64,000 nt of DNA. Source: Welwitschia mirabilis (lineage: Eukaryota; Gnetophyta; Gnetopsida; Welwitschiales). Below the pieces are notes generated by a model. It was not told the origin of the DNA and ran no database searches. It saw only the letters and a list, made by a program, of their open reading frames with translations. A program made the position numbers and the translations under genes. Each line of letters starts with the position of its first letter. Position 1 is the stretch's first letter. Below are positions 32,870 through 42,450 of this stretch, piece after piece. The stretch is taken from assembly GCA_051453625.1 (NCBI GenBank), contig JBOZIK010000001.1:165579823-165643822 (forward strand), given 5' to 3'.

Positions 32870-33560
32870 ATACCTAAAGGTATCAAAGAAAGTGAAAATC
32901 GACATTCCACTTTTAGATGTCATTAGAAAAGGATATTCCTATTTTAAGTTCCTTAAAAACATGCATACGATAAGAATGAAAATGAACTTAAAGAAGAATG
33001 TTTTCCTAGTCCAACAAATTAGTGCTACTATTTAAATCAAACTTCTATGTAAGTTTAGATATTCTACTTCCATGACTATTTCTTATTGGTAATAAAAGAG
33101 TAAATATAGCATTATCATATTGTAAAAATAGTTTGATCATAACTCCATGTTTAGCTTATAAGAAGCTTTAGTTGCAAGAACTAAAGAAAACTAGCGTAAC
33201 TTTATAACTTGCAAACCATTTAATAAAGACTCCTAAAGAAATAGTAGAAAAACGTTTAATACAAGTTGACAAAGCTTAGTATCATATAGGCTTTTATACA
33301 TAGAAATGAAAAATAATCTAAGGTTTTTCCACTTATTTAAGGTAGTTATTTCTTACTACTGCAATGTTTAACCAACTATGAAAATTAACGGTTAAGATAT
33401 GATTTGGCAATATGAATACCATTTTACACGTTTTCAATGTTATGAAGAAGAAGCCTTTAAGTGATGTCAAAAGTGTAGATTTAGTTGAAATAATTAATGA
33501 TAATAATTATAATTCTTTATTTGTCATTGATAGTCATACTTAATTTTAAAAACATGAGGA
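32870..33560 (+). pseudogene. Athila-like protease region remnant
   Basis: In mixed frames: KVKIDIPLLDVIRKGYSYFK (about 32888-32950), FLKNMHTIRMKMNLKKNVFL, then FRYSTSMTISY near 33055. TPKEIVEKRLIQVDKA (33230-33280) and GFYI match P-[RK]-G-I-V-E-x-[VL]-L-V-Q-V-D-K. LHVFNVMKKKPLSDVKSVD near 33430-33485 is the F-N-[IV]-x-K-x-P segment after the domain. The sequence where the catalytic D-x-G-A should be is not readable. Linker and later motifs make the assignment safe. Confidence 0.8.
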
Positions 33561-33625
33561 ATTATCATCATTGTTGTGTGAAAATCTTAAACATAAAATA
33601 TCACATTAAAAAGCTAGATTTAAAC

Positions 33626-34993
33626 TGTTGACAAAATCCTAATATTGATGATTCCACTTATTAAATATTATGTGTCTGGTGTGAATACAGGGTACTAAAT
33701 ATATCTTTCAAGTTGGCATGATACTTAACAGGATTCACTCAAAAGAATCAAGAAGATAGATAGTTTTAGTTTAGAGTTCATGAAGATTAGACAAGCTTGA
33801 CTATAGACATCTACAATGTGAAGGACATCTATGAGAAACATGTCTTTTGGATGGAAGACATCTATACTAAAACTAAACCATAAAGAGGAGAAAGAAGTCT
33901 ATGGAATGAAGGAGATCTATACTAAAATTGAACCTGAAACATAAGAAAGACATCTATACTAATAACACTCATTAAAGATGTCTATGATATGAAAGATGTT
34001 TATATTAAACTAAAGCAAGCAACAAAAAATAGTCTATTTAAGCAAAATGATAGTGATGTTTTATTTATTTTCTATGGATCTAGGTAGATTATGCACGATA
34101 AATTTTTAATGCCATAAGATCATAGAAACAGCAATTTAAGGCTCAGTGAAATTTAAACAAGCTTATTAAAGATTTCTATCATGTTGAAGACATCTTCCTA
34201 AAAGAGTTTATCAGAATTGAAAATGTCTTTCTAAAAGATGTCTATGAGATTGAAGACATCTATCATGAAAATTGATACATTTAAGTAATGGAATCTAACC
34301 ATTTATAGCCTTTGAAAAGTATTCAAACTAATCCAAATGATGATCTCCCTTAGTTAATGGACTAGATTACTTTAGAAGGATAAAAGACGTAAAGAAAGAT
34401 TATTGAAAACTTTTTAGCAAATCATTTTTAGAACTACACAAGATAAAATCTCTTAAACTTGACTAAAGGACACTATCACTGAAGACATCTTATGTTTTTA
34501 TGCTTATCCACTACTACAACTCTAATATCTAAATCTTGTAGATGACTACATCAAAGAGGAACTCAAGTAATTACACTTGGCATATCATTTCAGGCTTGTT
34601 CTTCTTTCATTCTACTTTTCATATTTCTTTGTTGAAGTATCTAATTCATTAAATCTTTTATTTCTAGTCCAAAATCATTTTGATCTATCTCTCTTTCTAG
34701 TGTCCCTTGCTTGGGGATTCGAAATGCAAGATAACCCTTCCATGGGTGTACTTCTTGAAATTGAACAAGTTCTTTAGAGTACTTTTGAATCTCTATTTGT
34801 TGTAATCCCTAAGACGAAAAGAATTAACGATATCTAAAGTTGTAAAGAAAAGATACCCTCTATGTATAGATGTACCTAGGATGGGAACAACATAAATTGA
34901 TAAGATTTTATTTTATTATTTTTATTAGTTAGTTGGTTAAATTTTATTTATTAGAGCTCATTCATCCCTCTCCTCTGAGTTGATGATCCCTAA
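33626..34993 (+). repeat. 5' LTR of copia element
   Basis: Starts TGTTGACAAAATCC and ends CCCTCTCCTCTGAG...GATCCCTAA, an ending seen in plant copia LTRs, right before the PBS. From 33805 to 34465 it carries many copies of an AGACATCTAT / AGATGTCTAT word. TCTATTTAAGCAAA near 34031 may be the TATA box. The start is chosen from the TG and the abrupt end of Athila-like sequence. Confidence 0.75.
33800..34470. repeat. Array of decayed AGACGTCT-like palindromes
   Basis: About a dozen words of the form (A/G)GACATCTAT, AGATGTCTAT or close variants occur at irregular spacing, for example near 33806, 33823, 33855, 33949, 33976, 34219 and 34253. Both forms are one transition away from the palindrome AGACGTCT. 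See finding. Confidence 0.7.
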
Positions 34994-35009
34994 CTGATAT
35001 TAAAGTAGG
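34994..35009 (+). other. Primer binding site of copia element
   Basis: CTGATATTAAAGTAGG corresponds to the plant copia PBS T-GGTATCAGAGC with several changes. Its place between LTR end and gag supports the call. Confidence 0.7.
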
Positions 35010-35039
35010 TACTAATAAAAGGAGTAACATCCTTGAGTA

Positions 35040-36490
35040 AACTACAAAAGGGATGCCATCCATGAGACCTTCACTCTTCAATGGGGTTAAACTATTCCTA
35101 TTGGAAGATAAGGATGTAGAAGTACTTATAATTTTTTGAGTTTTAATTTTGGTAAAGCATTGAAAATGGATATAAAAAGTCAAAAAGGCTTTCATAGATG
35201 CTATAAGAAATACCATGACATAGGTTACTCCTAGGAGGGAATCAGAAGAGCAATAGAAAGCATCCTTTTTGTATTATTTAAAGGAAAATAAGCTTTCTAT
35301 CAAATCCTTATTATAGAAGAATCTAATATAATAGATAGATGCAAAAGTCTCAAAGAGATATATAATGTTTTAAAAGTTATATATTAAGGAACATTAGTTT
35401 CCAAGTAATTATAACTCTTAATATAGATGAATCAGGTTTTGAAACTAGAGATAAATGTTGAAAAGAAAGTACATGAATATTTTACAAGGGTTTCCAACAT
35501 TGTAAATGCCATTCATGAAATTCGTAAATATATTCTAAAGGCTAAGGTGAATTAGAAAGTGATTAGATCCTTGATTTCAAAATACATGCCAAAGATAATT
35601 TCCATGGAAGAATCAAGAAATTTTAATACTACGAAGATTAAATAACTGAAAATTGTTTTAAAGCATCTGAAATGAATCTTATCCAAGATGATTCTATAAA
35701 AGAAAAGTCCATTGCCTTTAAGATAAATGAAAGATCAAAACAAACTTCTACATGGAAGATAAAAGACATTTTAGATGTAGATAATTCAAAAGATGATATA
35801 GACAAATAACTTTCTCTAATAACAAGATTTGTTAAGAGGCTGCTCTCGCAAAAAAATAAGAAAAACATTAACTGTAAATAGTTATCATTATTTTAACTCA
35901 AAGGTGCATTCAAGTTAAGTCTTTTTCCAATTATAATTATGCTTGAAAGGATGATATTTCTAGATGAGAATATTGGCCTTGTAAAGGATTATTACATCTA
36001 GTCTTCAAATGTCATATATCTATTTATTTCCAAAAGAAATAATAAAATAAAAAATTATAAGGAAAATAAATCTTTCTTTATAGGGTGGAATGATGATAAG
36101 CTTGACATACAAATAGATACTTTATATGAGGAAAGAGATCATCCATCTTACATGACCATCATCCATACTCAAAATGACAAGAAGGAGGAAGGAAACAAAT
36201 AGAACCTAGAAAGTAAAGACAAATTAGGTATGACAATTTAAAAAATTATGATTTAATTTCTAAATAATTTATTAAGTTAAAACAAGTATGTTTAAAAATG
36301 AGTTTACTTTCTAATTGTGAAATAGCTTATAAGCAAGAAAAGAGTTCATGTAATACATTAGCAAATGAAACATTAGTACTTAATGTTAAGATTATTAACT
36401 TAAAATGTGATTTAAAGAATGTTAAACGTAAACTTATAGATAAAAAAAAGATTAATGAAAAATATGATAGGATCAAAAACCTGGTTGGAA
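35040..36490 (+). pseudogene. Copia gag remnant, first copy
   Basis: Opens with MRPSLFNGVKLFLLEDKD-like residues (35063-35115), the R-P-x-[LF]-F-[DN]-G-x-N-Y-x-x-W-K motif. It is colinear with 37681-39110: the KRKYMN / NIVNAI area near 35460-35520, the HPSYMTIIHTQND segment (36143-36180), and a coiled-coil-like frame (36298-36480) reading SSCNTLANETLVLNVKIINL. Many stops. Similarity to the second copy ends where the G-rich tract begins. Confidence 0.82.
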
Positions 36491-36546
36491 GGGAATTGGG
36501 AGGGAGGGGGGAGGGGGGGGTGAAGGGGGGAAAGGGGGGAGGGTTA
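36491..36546 (+). other. G-rich tract with G-quadruplex potential
   Basis: Nine runs of three or more G within about 55 bases, including one of nine, separated by A or short A/T spacers. It is extremely unlike the surrounding AT-rich DNA and interrupts the gag homology. Function unknown; it could be a local expansion or an assembly/sequencing artefact near the gap. Confidence 0.85.
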
Positions 36547-36833
36547 AATAGGTTCATTCAAAAACTTAAGCTCAAAAACAAATTAGAGTTATATAATCAC
36601 AGTTTGCATGTGAAAGTAATGAAATCAAGAATGTGAATATAAGAAATGAAAAATTGAATTTAAAGAATCAAAAGTCAAAAAATCATAAACTATTAATTCA
36701 GATGCACATAGTATTTATAGTGGTTCGGGAACTCCCCTACTCCACTTTTGATGATCAGCTTCTCCCAAGCTTGATCTCAAATCTCTGTTACTCCACAGGT
36801 TTTGCTAAGTATACTTATAACTCTTACAAGTAA

Positions 36834-36970
36834 ACTTTTAAAGGCTAAGTCTCAATCTTAACACTAGATTTTTGCAGGCCAAGTCTTAACCTTTAACAAC
36901 AGACTTTTATAGGTTAAGTCTCAACCTTTAACAATGGACTTTTATAGGCTAAGTCTTAACCTCTGAAATC
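36834..36970 (+). repeat. Four tandem units of about 35 bp
   Basis: Units at 36834-36867, 36868-36902, 36903-36937 and 36938-36970 follow ACTTTTATAGGCTAAGTCT (T/C)AACCTTTAACAA. Each differs from the next by a few bases. The core GGCTAAGTCT is in all four with small changes. Confidence 0.92.
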
Positions 36971-37363
36971 AATAGTAGTGATGCAATGAAGCTTTGGTAG
37001 TCAGATATCACATGTTTAGTATTAGTACAATGAATGAAGCTCTTTTCCAATAGAATACAATGATGAAGACCTTAGATCTAATTCTAAATGTAGTTCTTTT
37101 ACCAAGGATAGATCTCCTCAGTTAGATATGAAGCAAAATAATGATGTGACAATGATAATACCACTTAATCTTTCAGATCCAAAATGAATATACTAATTTA
37201 GAATACTGCCAAAAGACCTCTAGGTCATCTATTATTTAACTATTTATAATGGAGAATTACTAGGGTTTATTACAAATGAATTACACCTTTAACGACTATA
37301 AATGTCTAGAAAACTACTAGGTAATGGATACATAACATTTACAACTATTGCTTTTCTGCATCA

Positions 37364-37580
37364 TCTGGTTGACCCCTTAAAAATTCAATCGACCCCATGA
37401 GAACTTGATCATCCTAATCCTAGGTCTAGTTAACCCCTTGCCTCTTAGTCTAAAACTATGGACTGTTAGCTTCTCAGTTGTAATTGACCTCATGAAAATC
37501 TAGATGACCCCTTTCCTCTTGGTCTGGGACTATTGCCTGTCAGTTATTCAATTGGATCGATCCCATGAATATCTGATTGA
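37364..37580 (+). repeat. Tandem repeat, 74-bp unit, running into the gap
   Basis: Units at 37425-37498 and 37499-37572 both begin TCTAG(T/A)T(A/G)ACCCC and share CCTCTT(A/G)GTCT and TGACCTCATGAA-like ends. A shorter unit precedes at 37364-37424, and a next unit starts TCTGATTGA at 37573 just before the Ns. Confidence 0.85.
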
Positions 37581-37680
37581 NNNNNNNNNNNNNNNNNNNN
37601 NNNNNNNNNNNNNNNNNNNNNNNNNNNNNNNNNNNNNNNNNNNNNNNNNNNNNNNNNNNNNNNNNNNNNNNNNNNNNNNN
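37581..37680. other. Assembly gap, 100 N
   Basis: Exactly 100 N, a common placeholder for a gap of unknown size. It separates a tandem repeat on the left from a truncated second gag copy on the right. Confidence 0.99.
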
Positions 37681-39350
37681 GCCATCCATGAGACCTTCAC
37701 TCTTCGATGGATCAAACTATACCTATTGGAAGATAAATATGTAGGTGTACTTATAGTCTTTTGAGTTTCAGGTTTGGTAAAGCATCAAAGATGGATACAC
37801 AAAGTCAATAGAATCCTTTACATATGCTATAGGAAATACCCTCATATGGCTCAATCCTAAGAGAAAATGGAAAGACCAAGATAAGGCAACTTTCATGTAT
37901 GATTCAAAGTCAAAGAATGTTCTTTATTCAGTCCTTACTATGGAAGAGTTTAATAAGGTAGTTAGATTGAAAACTATCAAAGAGATATCAAATGTCTTAG
38001 AAGGTTCATATAAAGGAACCTAGGTTATCAAGAAATCAAAATTCTTAATTTAGATGAATTAGTTTGAGAACTTGAAGATGAATCATGAAAAGAGAGTACA
38101 TGAATACCTCACAAGAGTTAACAACATTGTGAATGCCATTGATGGGATTTGTAAAGATCTTTTAGAGGCCAATATGATTTAGAAAGTGATCAAATTCTTA
38201 ACTTTAGAAGATAGGTCAAAGTTAATAGTAATGAAAGAATAAAGAGATTTTAACACCATTAAAATTGAAGAATTACAAAGTTCTTTGACAACTTATGAGA
38301 TGAACCTCCTCCAAGAGGATGTCATAAAAGAAAAGTCCATTTCTCTTAAGGTAAGTAAAATATCTAGACAAGCCTCTAAAGGGAATACAAAAGAAGCTTC
38401 AAATGCATATGATTCATAAGATCATATAGAGAAAGATCTTGTTCTAATCATAAGGTGTATCAAAATACTTCTTCCATGAAAGATTAAGAGATATGAGGAC
38501 TATAGAAAGTCAATAGGATTTTAAAACAAAAGTAAATTTAAAGGTAAGTCTTTTTTTAGTTCTAATTCTTCTTTTAATAATGATATTTCTAGATTATAAT
38601 GTTGGATTTATGGAGAAAGAGAACATCTAACCTCATAATGTTTTAGCTCTAACCATTTACAAGAGCAAGGACAAAAGAAAAATCCCAAGGGGCAAAAAAA
38701 ATTCTTCTTCCTAGTTTGGGATGAAGATGAAGATGCCACAAAAGTAGATACTTTAGATGAGGAGAAATCTCACCCATCTTACATGGTCATCATCCATACT
38801 CAAAGTGATAAAGAAAAGGAAGGAAATGATCAAGAATTAGAAAGTGAAAACAAAATAGGTCTGATACTTTAGAAAAAAGGTATGATTTTATTTCTAAACA
38901 ATCTATTAAGTTGTAAAAAGTATATTCTAACATAAAGAAGTTACTTCATAATCATAAACTATCTTTTGAAAAAGAAAATGATTCTTGTAATAGACTAGCA
39001 AACAAAAACTTGGCACTTAAGGCTAAGATTAGTAAACTAACATGTGAGTTGGAGAATGTTATATAGGAAATTATAGATGAAAGATGATTAATGAAAAATT
39101 TACTCAATAAAAGGAGATATTAAAGGAGATATTAAAGGAGATATTAGAGAAGTGGCCTAGAACAAAACAAAGCTTCCACAAGTACTTCTACCTAACCTTT
39201 CAATATATAGAACTTTAAGCCAAGGTATGAGCATTTAACTTTCATAAATAACATTACTTGTTATTACTTTCACAAATATGGTCACTATCAATTTAACTAT
39301 CCATACAAGTTTGATATCATATACTATGATAACAACAACAAGATGCCAAA
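37681..39350 (+). pseudogene. Copia gag remnant, second copy
   Basis: Starts inside the homology to the first copy (GCCATCCATGAGACCTTCAC). It reads RVHEYLTRVNNIVNAIDGIC near 38093-38150 and IEELQSSLTTYEMNLLQEDV near 38262-38320, the UBN2-type gag. CWIYGEREHLTS at 38602 is the first zinc knuckle, VWDEDEDATKVDTLDEE near 38716-38766 the acidic stretch, NDSCNRLANKNLALKAKISK near 38971-39030 the coiled coil, and CYYFHKYGHYQFN near 39265-39305 the second knuckle. Cys losses and stops inactivate it. Confidence 0.86.
39110..39145 (+). repeat. Three tandem copies of a 12-mer
   Basis: AAAGGAGATATT is repeated at 39110-39121, 39122-39133 and 39134-39145 without error. In one frame it codes KGDI three times within the gag coiled-coil region. 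Absent from the first gag copy. Confidence 0.97.
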
Positions 39351-39459
39351 GAGAATGTATAACATTTTGTGCAAACAAAACTAAAGAACATGTGAGTTCC
39401 TAAATCAAAGCTATCTTTCTTAGCACAAATTGCCTTACAAGTCATAAAGGGACATGCTT

Positions 39460-39710
39460 GATATATTAAAAGTGAATGTTCTAGACATATTATAAGTGAT
39501 AAATATAGTTTCACTTCCTTAGATAAGCAAGATAAATGAGTGGACATCTTTAGAGATAATAGAAAAGCAACAATTAGAGGTATTGGAATCGTTAGTAGAG
39601 GTAATCTACCTGAGTTAAAAGATGTGTTTTATGTTGAAAGTTTATAAGATATTTAATTAGTATGAGTTAACTATGTGATACAAATTTTTGTATTATGTTT
39701 ACAAAAAATG
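39460..39710 (+). pseudogene. Copia aspartic protease remnant
   Basis: SECSRHIISDKYSFTSL at about 39468-39520 stands for D-S-G-C-S-R-H-[MI]-[TS]-x-x-x-x-x-[FL]. The catalytic D and the next residues are altered (SEC). IRGIGIVSRGNLPELKDVFY and VESL near 39577-39645 match the later G-x-[IV]...L-x-[DN]-V-[LF]-Y-V part. The protein would cut the polyprotein. Confidence 0.83.
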
Positions 39711-39839
39711 ATTGTATTATTAAGGAATGTAAGTCAAACAAAGTTCTATCTATCAATCTTAGAAAATAAAATGTTTATGTTATCACATTGTAAGATATTT
39801 TTAACAAAGGTTTCAAGTGTCTCTCAAGTACTATAGGTG

Positions 39840-40690
39840 ATGCAAAGATGTGACACAAGAAGCTTAGACATGTAAACAAGGATTTACTAAAAGCCCTCTC
39901 CTCAAAGGACATGGCAAGAAAACTTCCCAAATTCCAAAATTTTGATGATTGGGTTTGTAAAGTTTCTCAAAAGGGAAATTAAGCAAGGGCAAGGTTTGAT
40001 AAGAAAATTCTATCTCTACTGAATATCCTTTAGATCTTCTACATCTTGATATTCTTTATCCATATCCTATAGAAATTTTTGATAAGAAAACATACTACTT
40101 AACTATTGTTGATGGTTATTCTTGTTTTACATGTGTGGCCTTCATTGCATGCAATGATGAGGCCTTTGACATCTTTTGTAAGTTGTGTATCGGATTACAA
40201 AAATAAAAATTTTATAAGATCAAAACAATAAGAAGTTATAATGACATAGAATTTAAAAATGTAAGTTTTAGGAACTTTTGTAAGGAATTTAACATACTTC
40301 ATTAATTCTTAGCTCCAAGAACACCATAGTACAATGGAGTAGATAAAAAGAAGAACCCTGTACTAAATGAGATGGAAAGAACATTAATGCATGATTAACA
40401 GATTCCTTACTATGTTGGGACAGGAACCATTAACATAGCTTGTTATGTCTTAAAAAGAGTTCTGGTAATATGTTTTACTTTTAAAACTCCATATGAGCCA
40501 TAGTCTGGTAAGAAACCTTTAGTAACTTACTTTTATGTTTTTGGTTGAAAATGTTTTATCCTAAATGAAAAAGATCAGCTTATAAAATTTGATTTCATGA
40601 TTGTGAAGTTATTTTTCTAGGTTATTCAATGGTTAATAAATCCTATCAAGTATTTAACAAGAGAACACAAGTAGTAGAGAAAACTCTAAG
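39840..40690 (+). pseudogene. Copia GAG-pre-integrase and integrase remnant
   Basis: HKKLRHVNKDLLKALSSKDM (39852-39912) and ARKLPKFQNFDDWVCKVSQK are the pre-integrase (W-H-x-R-L-G-H...C-x-x-C-x-x-G-K). The core follows with LLHLDILYPYPIE-like residues near 40035, a GGDDF-type DEAFDIFCKLC stretch near 40155-40195, and APRTPXYNGVDK at 40310-40345 (family S-A-P-R-T-P-Q-Q-N-G-V). GTINIACYVLKRVLV and FYVFG...KCFILNEKDQ (about 40422-40575) close the domain. Several stops. Confidence 0.88.
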
Positions 40691-40984
40691 TGTTAAAATT
40701 AATGATACTAACTCAACATCTATTTAGGTGAAGAACAATTAGAGCCTATACAACTTTAACAAACTACTACCAACCAACCTACACTAGATAGTGATAAGGA
40801 GAAGGAAGAGAAACCTAAAAAACAAACCTCCTCATGAATGATTATACTAAAAAATAGCTACTCAACTAGTAACATAATTGGTACTCCATATGGTGTTGTA
40901 CAAATAAAAAGTTATACTAAGGGATTTTGTGAATTCACAACCTACATCTCTCAAGTGGAGCTTAAGAATTTCAATGAGGTTGAA

Positions 40985-41780
40985 GGTGATGAACATTAGA
41001 TGATTGCTATGTAAGAAGAATTAAATCAGTTTGAAAGATGTGATGCTTAGAAACTTATTCCAAGGCCATCAAACAAATTGGTAATAGGAATAAAATGGGT
41101 TTTAAGAAATAAGATAGATGAACATGAAAATATCATAAGAAAAAAAGCAAGATTGGTGGCAAGAGGATACAACCAATAAGAAGGCATTGACTTCAAAGGA
41201 ACCTTTACATTGATAACATGCATGGAATTAATCAGAATACTTATATCTTTTGCATGTATGAAGAGGTTCAAGCTCTACCACTTAGATGTCAAAAGTGCCT
41301 TCTTAAATAGAGTGCTACAAGAAGAGGTATATGTATATGTTGAAAAAGGATATTTATGAACTTAAGAAAGCTCCTAGAGCTTGGTATAAAAGTATTTCAA
41401 ACCACTTAATATAGAATTATTTTAAAAGAGATACATCTGATGTCACCTTTTTTTATAAAGATAGGGGGTAAAGAATTCACTATTATGCAAATTCATGTAG
41501 ATGACATGATATTTTGTGCTACTAATGGATTATTATGCAATAACTTTGCTAAGATCATGTAGGAAGAATTTGAAATAAGCCTCATGTAAGAAATGAAGAG
41601 CTTCTTAGGTTTACATGTTGTGTAAAATAGACAAGGCACATTCATTTCCCAAACTAAGTATATCAAGAATTTGTTAGCCAAATATGAGGTATAAGACTAT
41701 AATGCAAAAGGCATACCTATGAATCAAGGCACAAAATTGAATAAAGATGAACATGGTAATAAGGTTGATCAAAAATAATA
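40985..41780 (+). pseudogene. Copia reverse transcriptase remnant
   Basis: KLIPRPSNKLVIGIKWVLRN near 41051-41112 is the early copia RT (W-x-L-V-x-x-P-x-x-x-x-x-I-G-x-K-W-V-[FY]-[RK]-[NT]-K). KKARLVARGYNQ, a stop, EGIDF (41140-41192) and KLYHLDVKSAFLNRVLQEEV (41270-41330) follow. IMQIHVDDMIFCATN at 41483-41530 holds the catalytic Y-V-D-D as HVDD, and GTFISQTKYIKNLLAKYEV near 41635-41690 ends the domain. Stops at expected Gln positions, for example 41177, kill it. Confidence 0.92.
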
Positions 41781-42450
41781 TAAAGGTATGATTAGTAGTC
41801 TACATTGTCTTACTACTAGTAGACGAGATATTTGATTAAGTATACATGTTTATGCTCATTATCAAAGTAATCTTAGAGAGTTAAAACTTATTGTTATTAA
41901 AAGAATATTTCTTTATTTGAAAAGTATTACTAATTGGGGACTTTGGTACTTAAAGGACTCCTTCCTTGATCTAGTTGGGTATTTTGATGTAGATTATGCA
42001 AATTGCAAGGATGATAGGAGAAGTACAAGTGGAGGTTGCTATTTATTAGGAAAATGTTTGGTTTCATGGATTAGTAAGAAGAAAAATTAAACTACTTTCT
42101 TAACTATCAAAGCTAAGTAAATTATTGCTAAAAGTTGTTATGCATAGGTGCTCTAAATGAAGCAAATCTTATCTTAAAGAATTTTAAACTTAAAATGAAA
42201 AACATTCCAATCTGTTGCAACAACAAGAGTGTAATCAACATGGCTAGGAATACTATTTAGCATTCTAGAATAAAGCACATTAATATTAGACATCATTTCC
42301 TATGAAAACTTATACAAAATATGAATATTGCACTGGAATATTTCAAGTTAGAAGATCAACTAGCTAATGTGTTTACTAGGTTATTAGGTGAAGAAAGGTT
42401 CTTCAAGCTTTACCAAAAGATGGGGATTGAGCCTTACCCAATTAAGAAAG
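41780..42450 (+). pseudogene. Copia RNase H remnant
   Basis: YKGMISSLHCLTTSRRDI near 41781-41832 is the R-S-x-[IV]-G-x-L-x-Y-L-T-x-[TS]-R-P-D-[IL] start. VGYFDVDYANCKDDRRSTSG (41970-42035) and GCYLLGKCLVSWISKKK follow, then VINMARNT...SRIKHINIRHHFL (42234-42300) and LEDQLANVFTRLLGEERF (42349-42405), where Q-x-A-D-x-x-T-K is expected. Ends at a stop about 42460. One of the best-kept domains in the window, but still with stops. Confidence 0.92.

Larger units (their letters stand above)
32050..33620 (+). mobile_element. Athila-like gypsy fragment (gag end to protease)
   Basis: Only the gag C-terminus, linker and protease neighbourhood are present. The fragment stops just before the TG of the copia LTR at 33626, so the copia insertion probably truncated or split it. 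No matching RT was found beyond the copia element; the Athila-like element at 50.6 kb has its own protease and is a separate copy. Confidence 0.7.
36640..37580. other. Unrelated segment between gag copies
   Basis: No gag likeness. It contains TAGTGGTTCGGGAACTCCCC (36718-36737), and two sets of tandem repeats described separately. The sequence looks like LTR or UTR material from another element. It ends at the N gap. Confidence 0.55.
33626..42450 (+). mobile_element. Copia element with 5' LTR and full domain set
   Basis: 5' LTR, methionine-type PBS, gag, protease, integrase, RT and RNase H are found in copia order. The gag has two Cys-His motifs, an acidic WDEDED stretch and a coiled coil between them, a layout known from plant SIRE-like elements; the lineage is not proven. 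The gag occurs twice because of the gap-containing segment 36.6-37.7 kb. A 3' LTR was not delimited, though 42.68-43.16 kb shares motifs with the 5' LTR. Stops in every domain. Confidence 0.88.

Noticed and set aside
36327-36557. Proline-rich minus-strand frame
   Set aside because: The proline run is only the complement of the G-rich tract; the plus strand has copia gag likeness.
37504-37764. Open frame crossing the N gap
   Set aside because: A third of it is unknown sequence; the two sides are a tandem repeat and a gag fragment, so it is not a gene.
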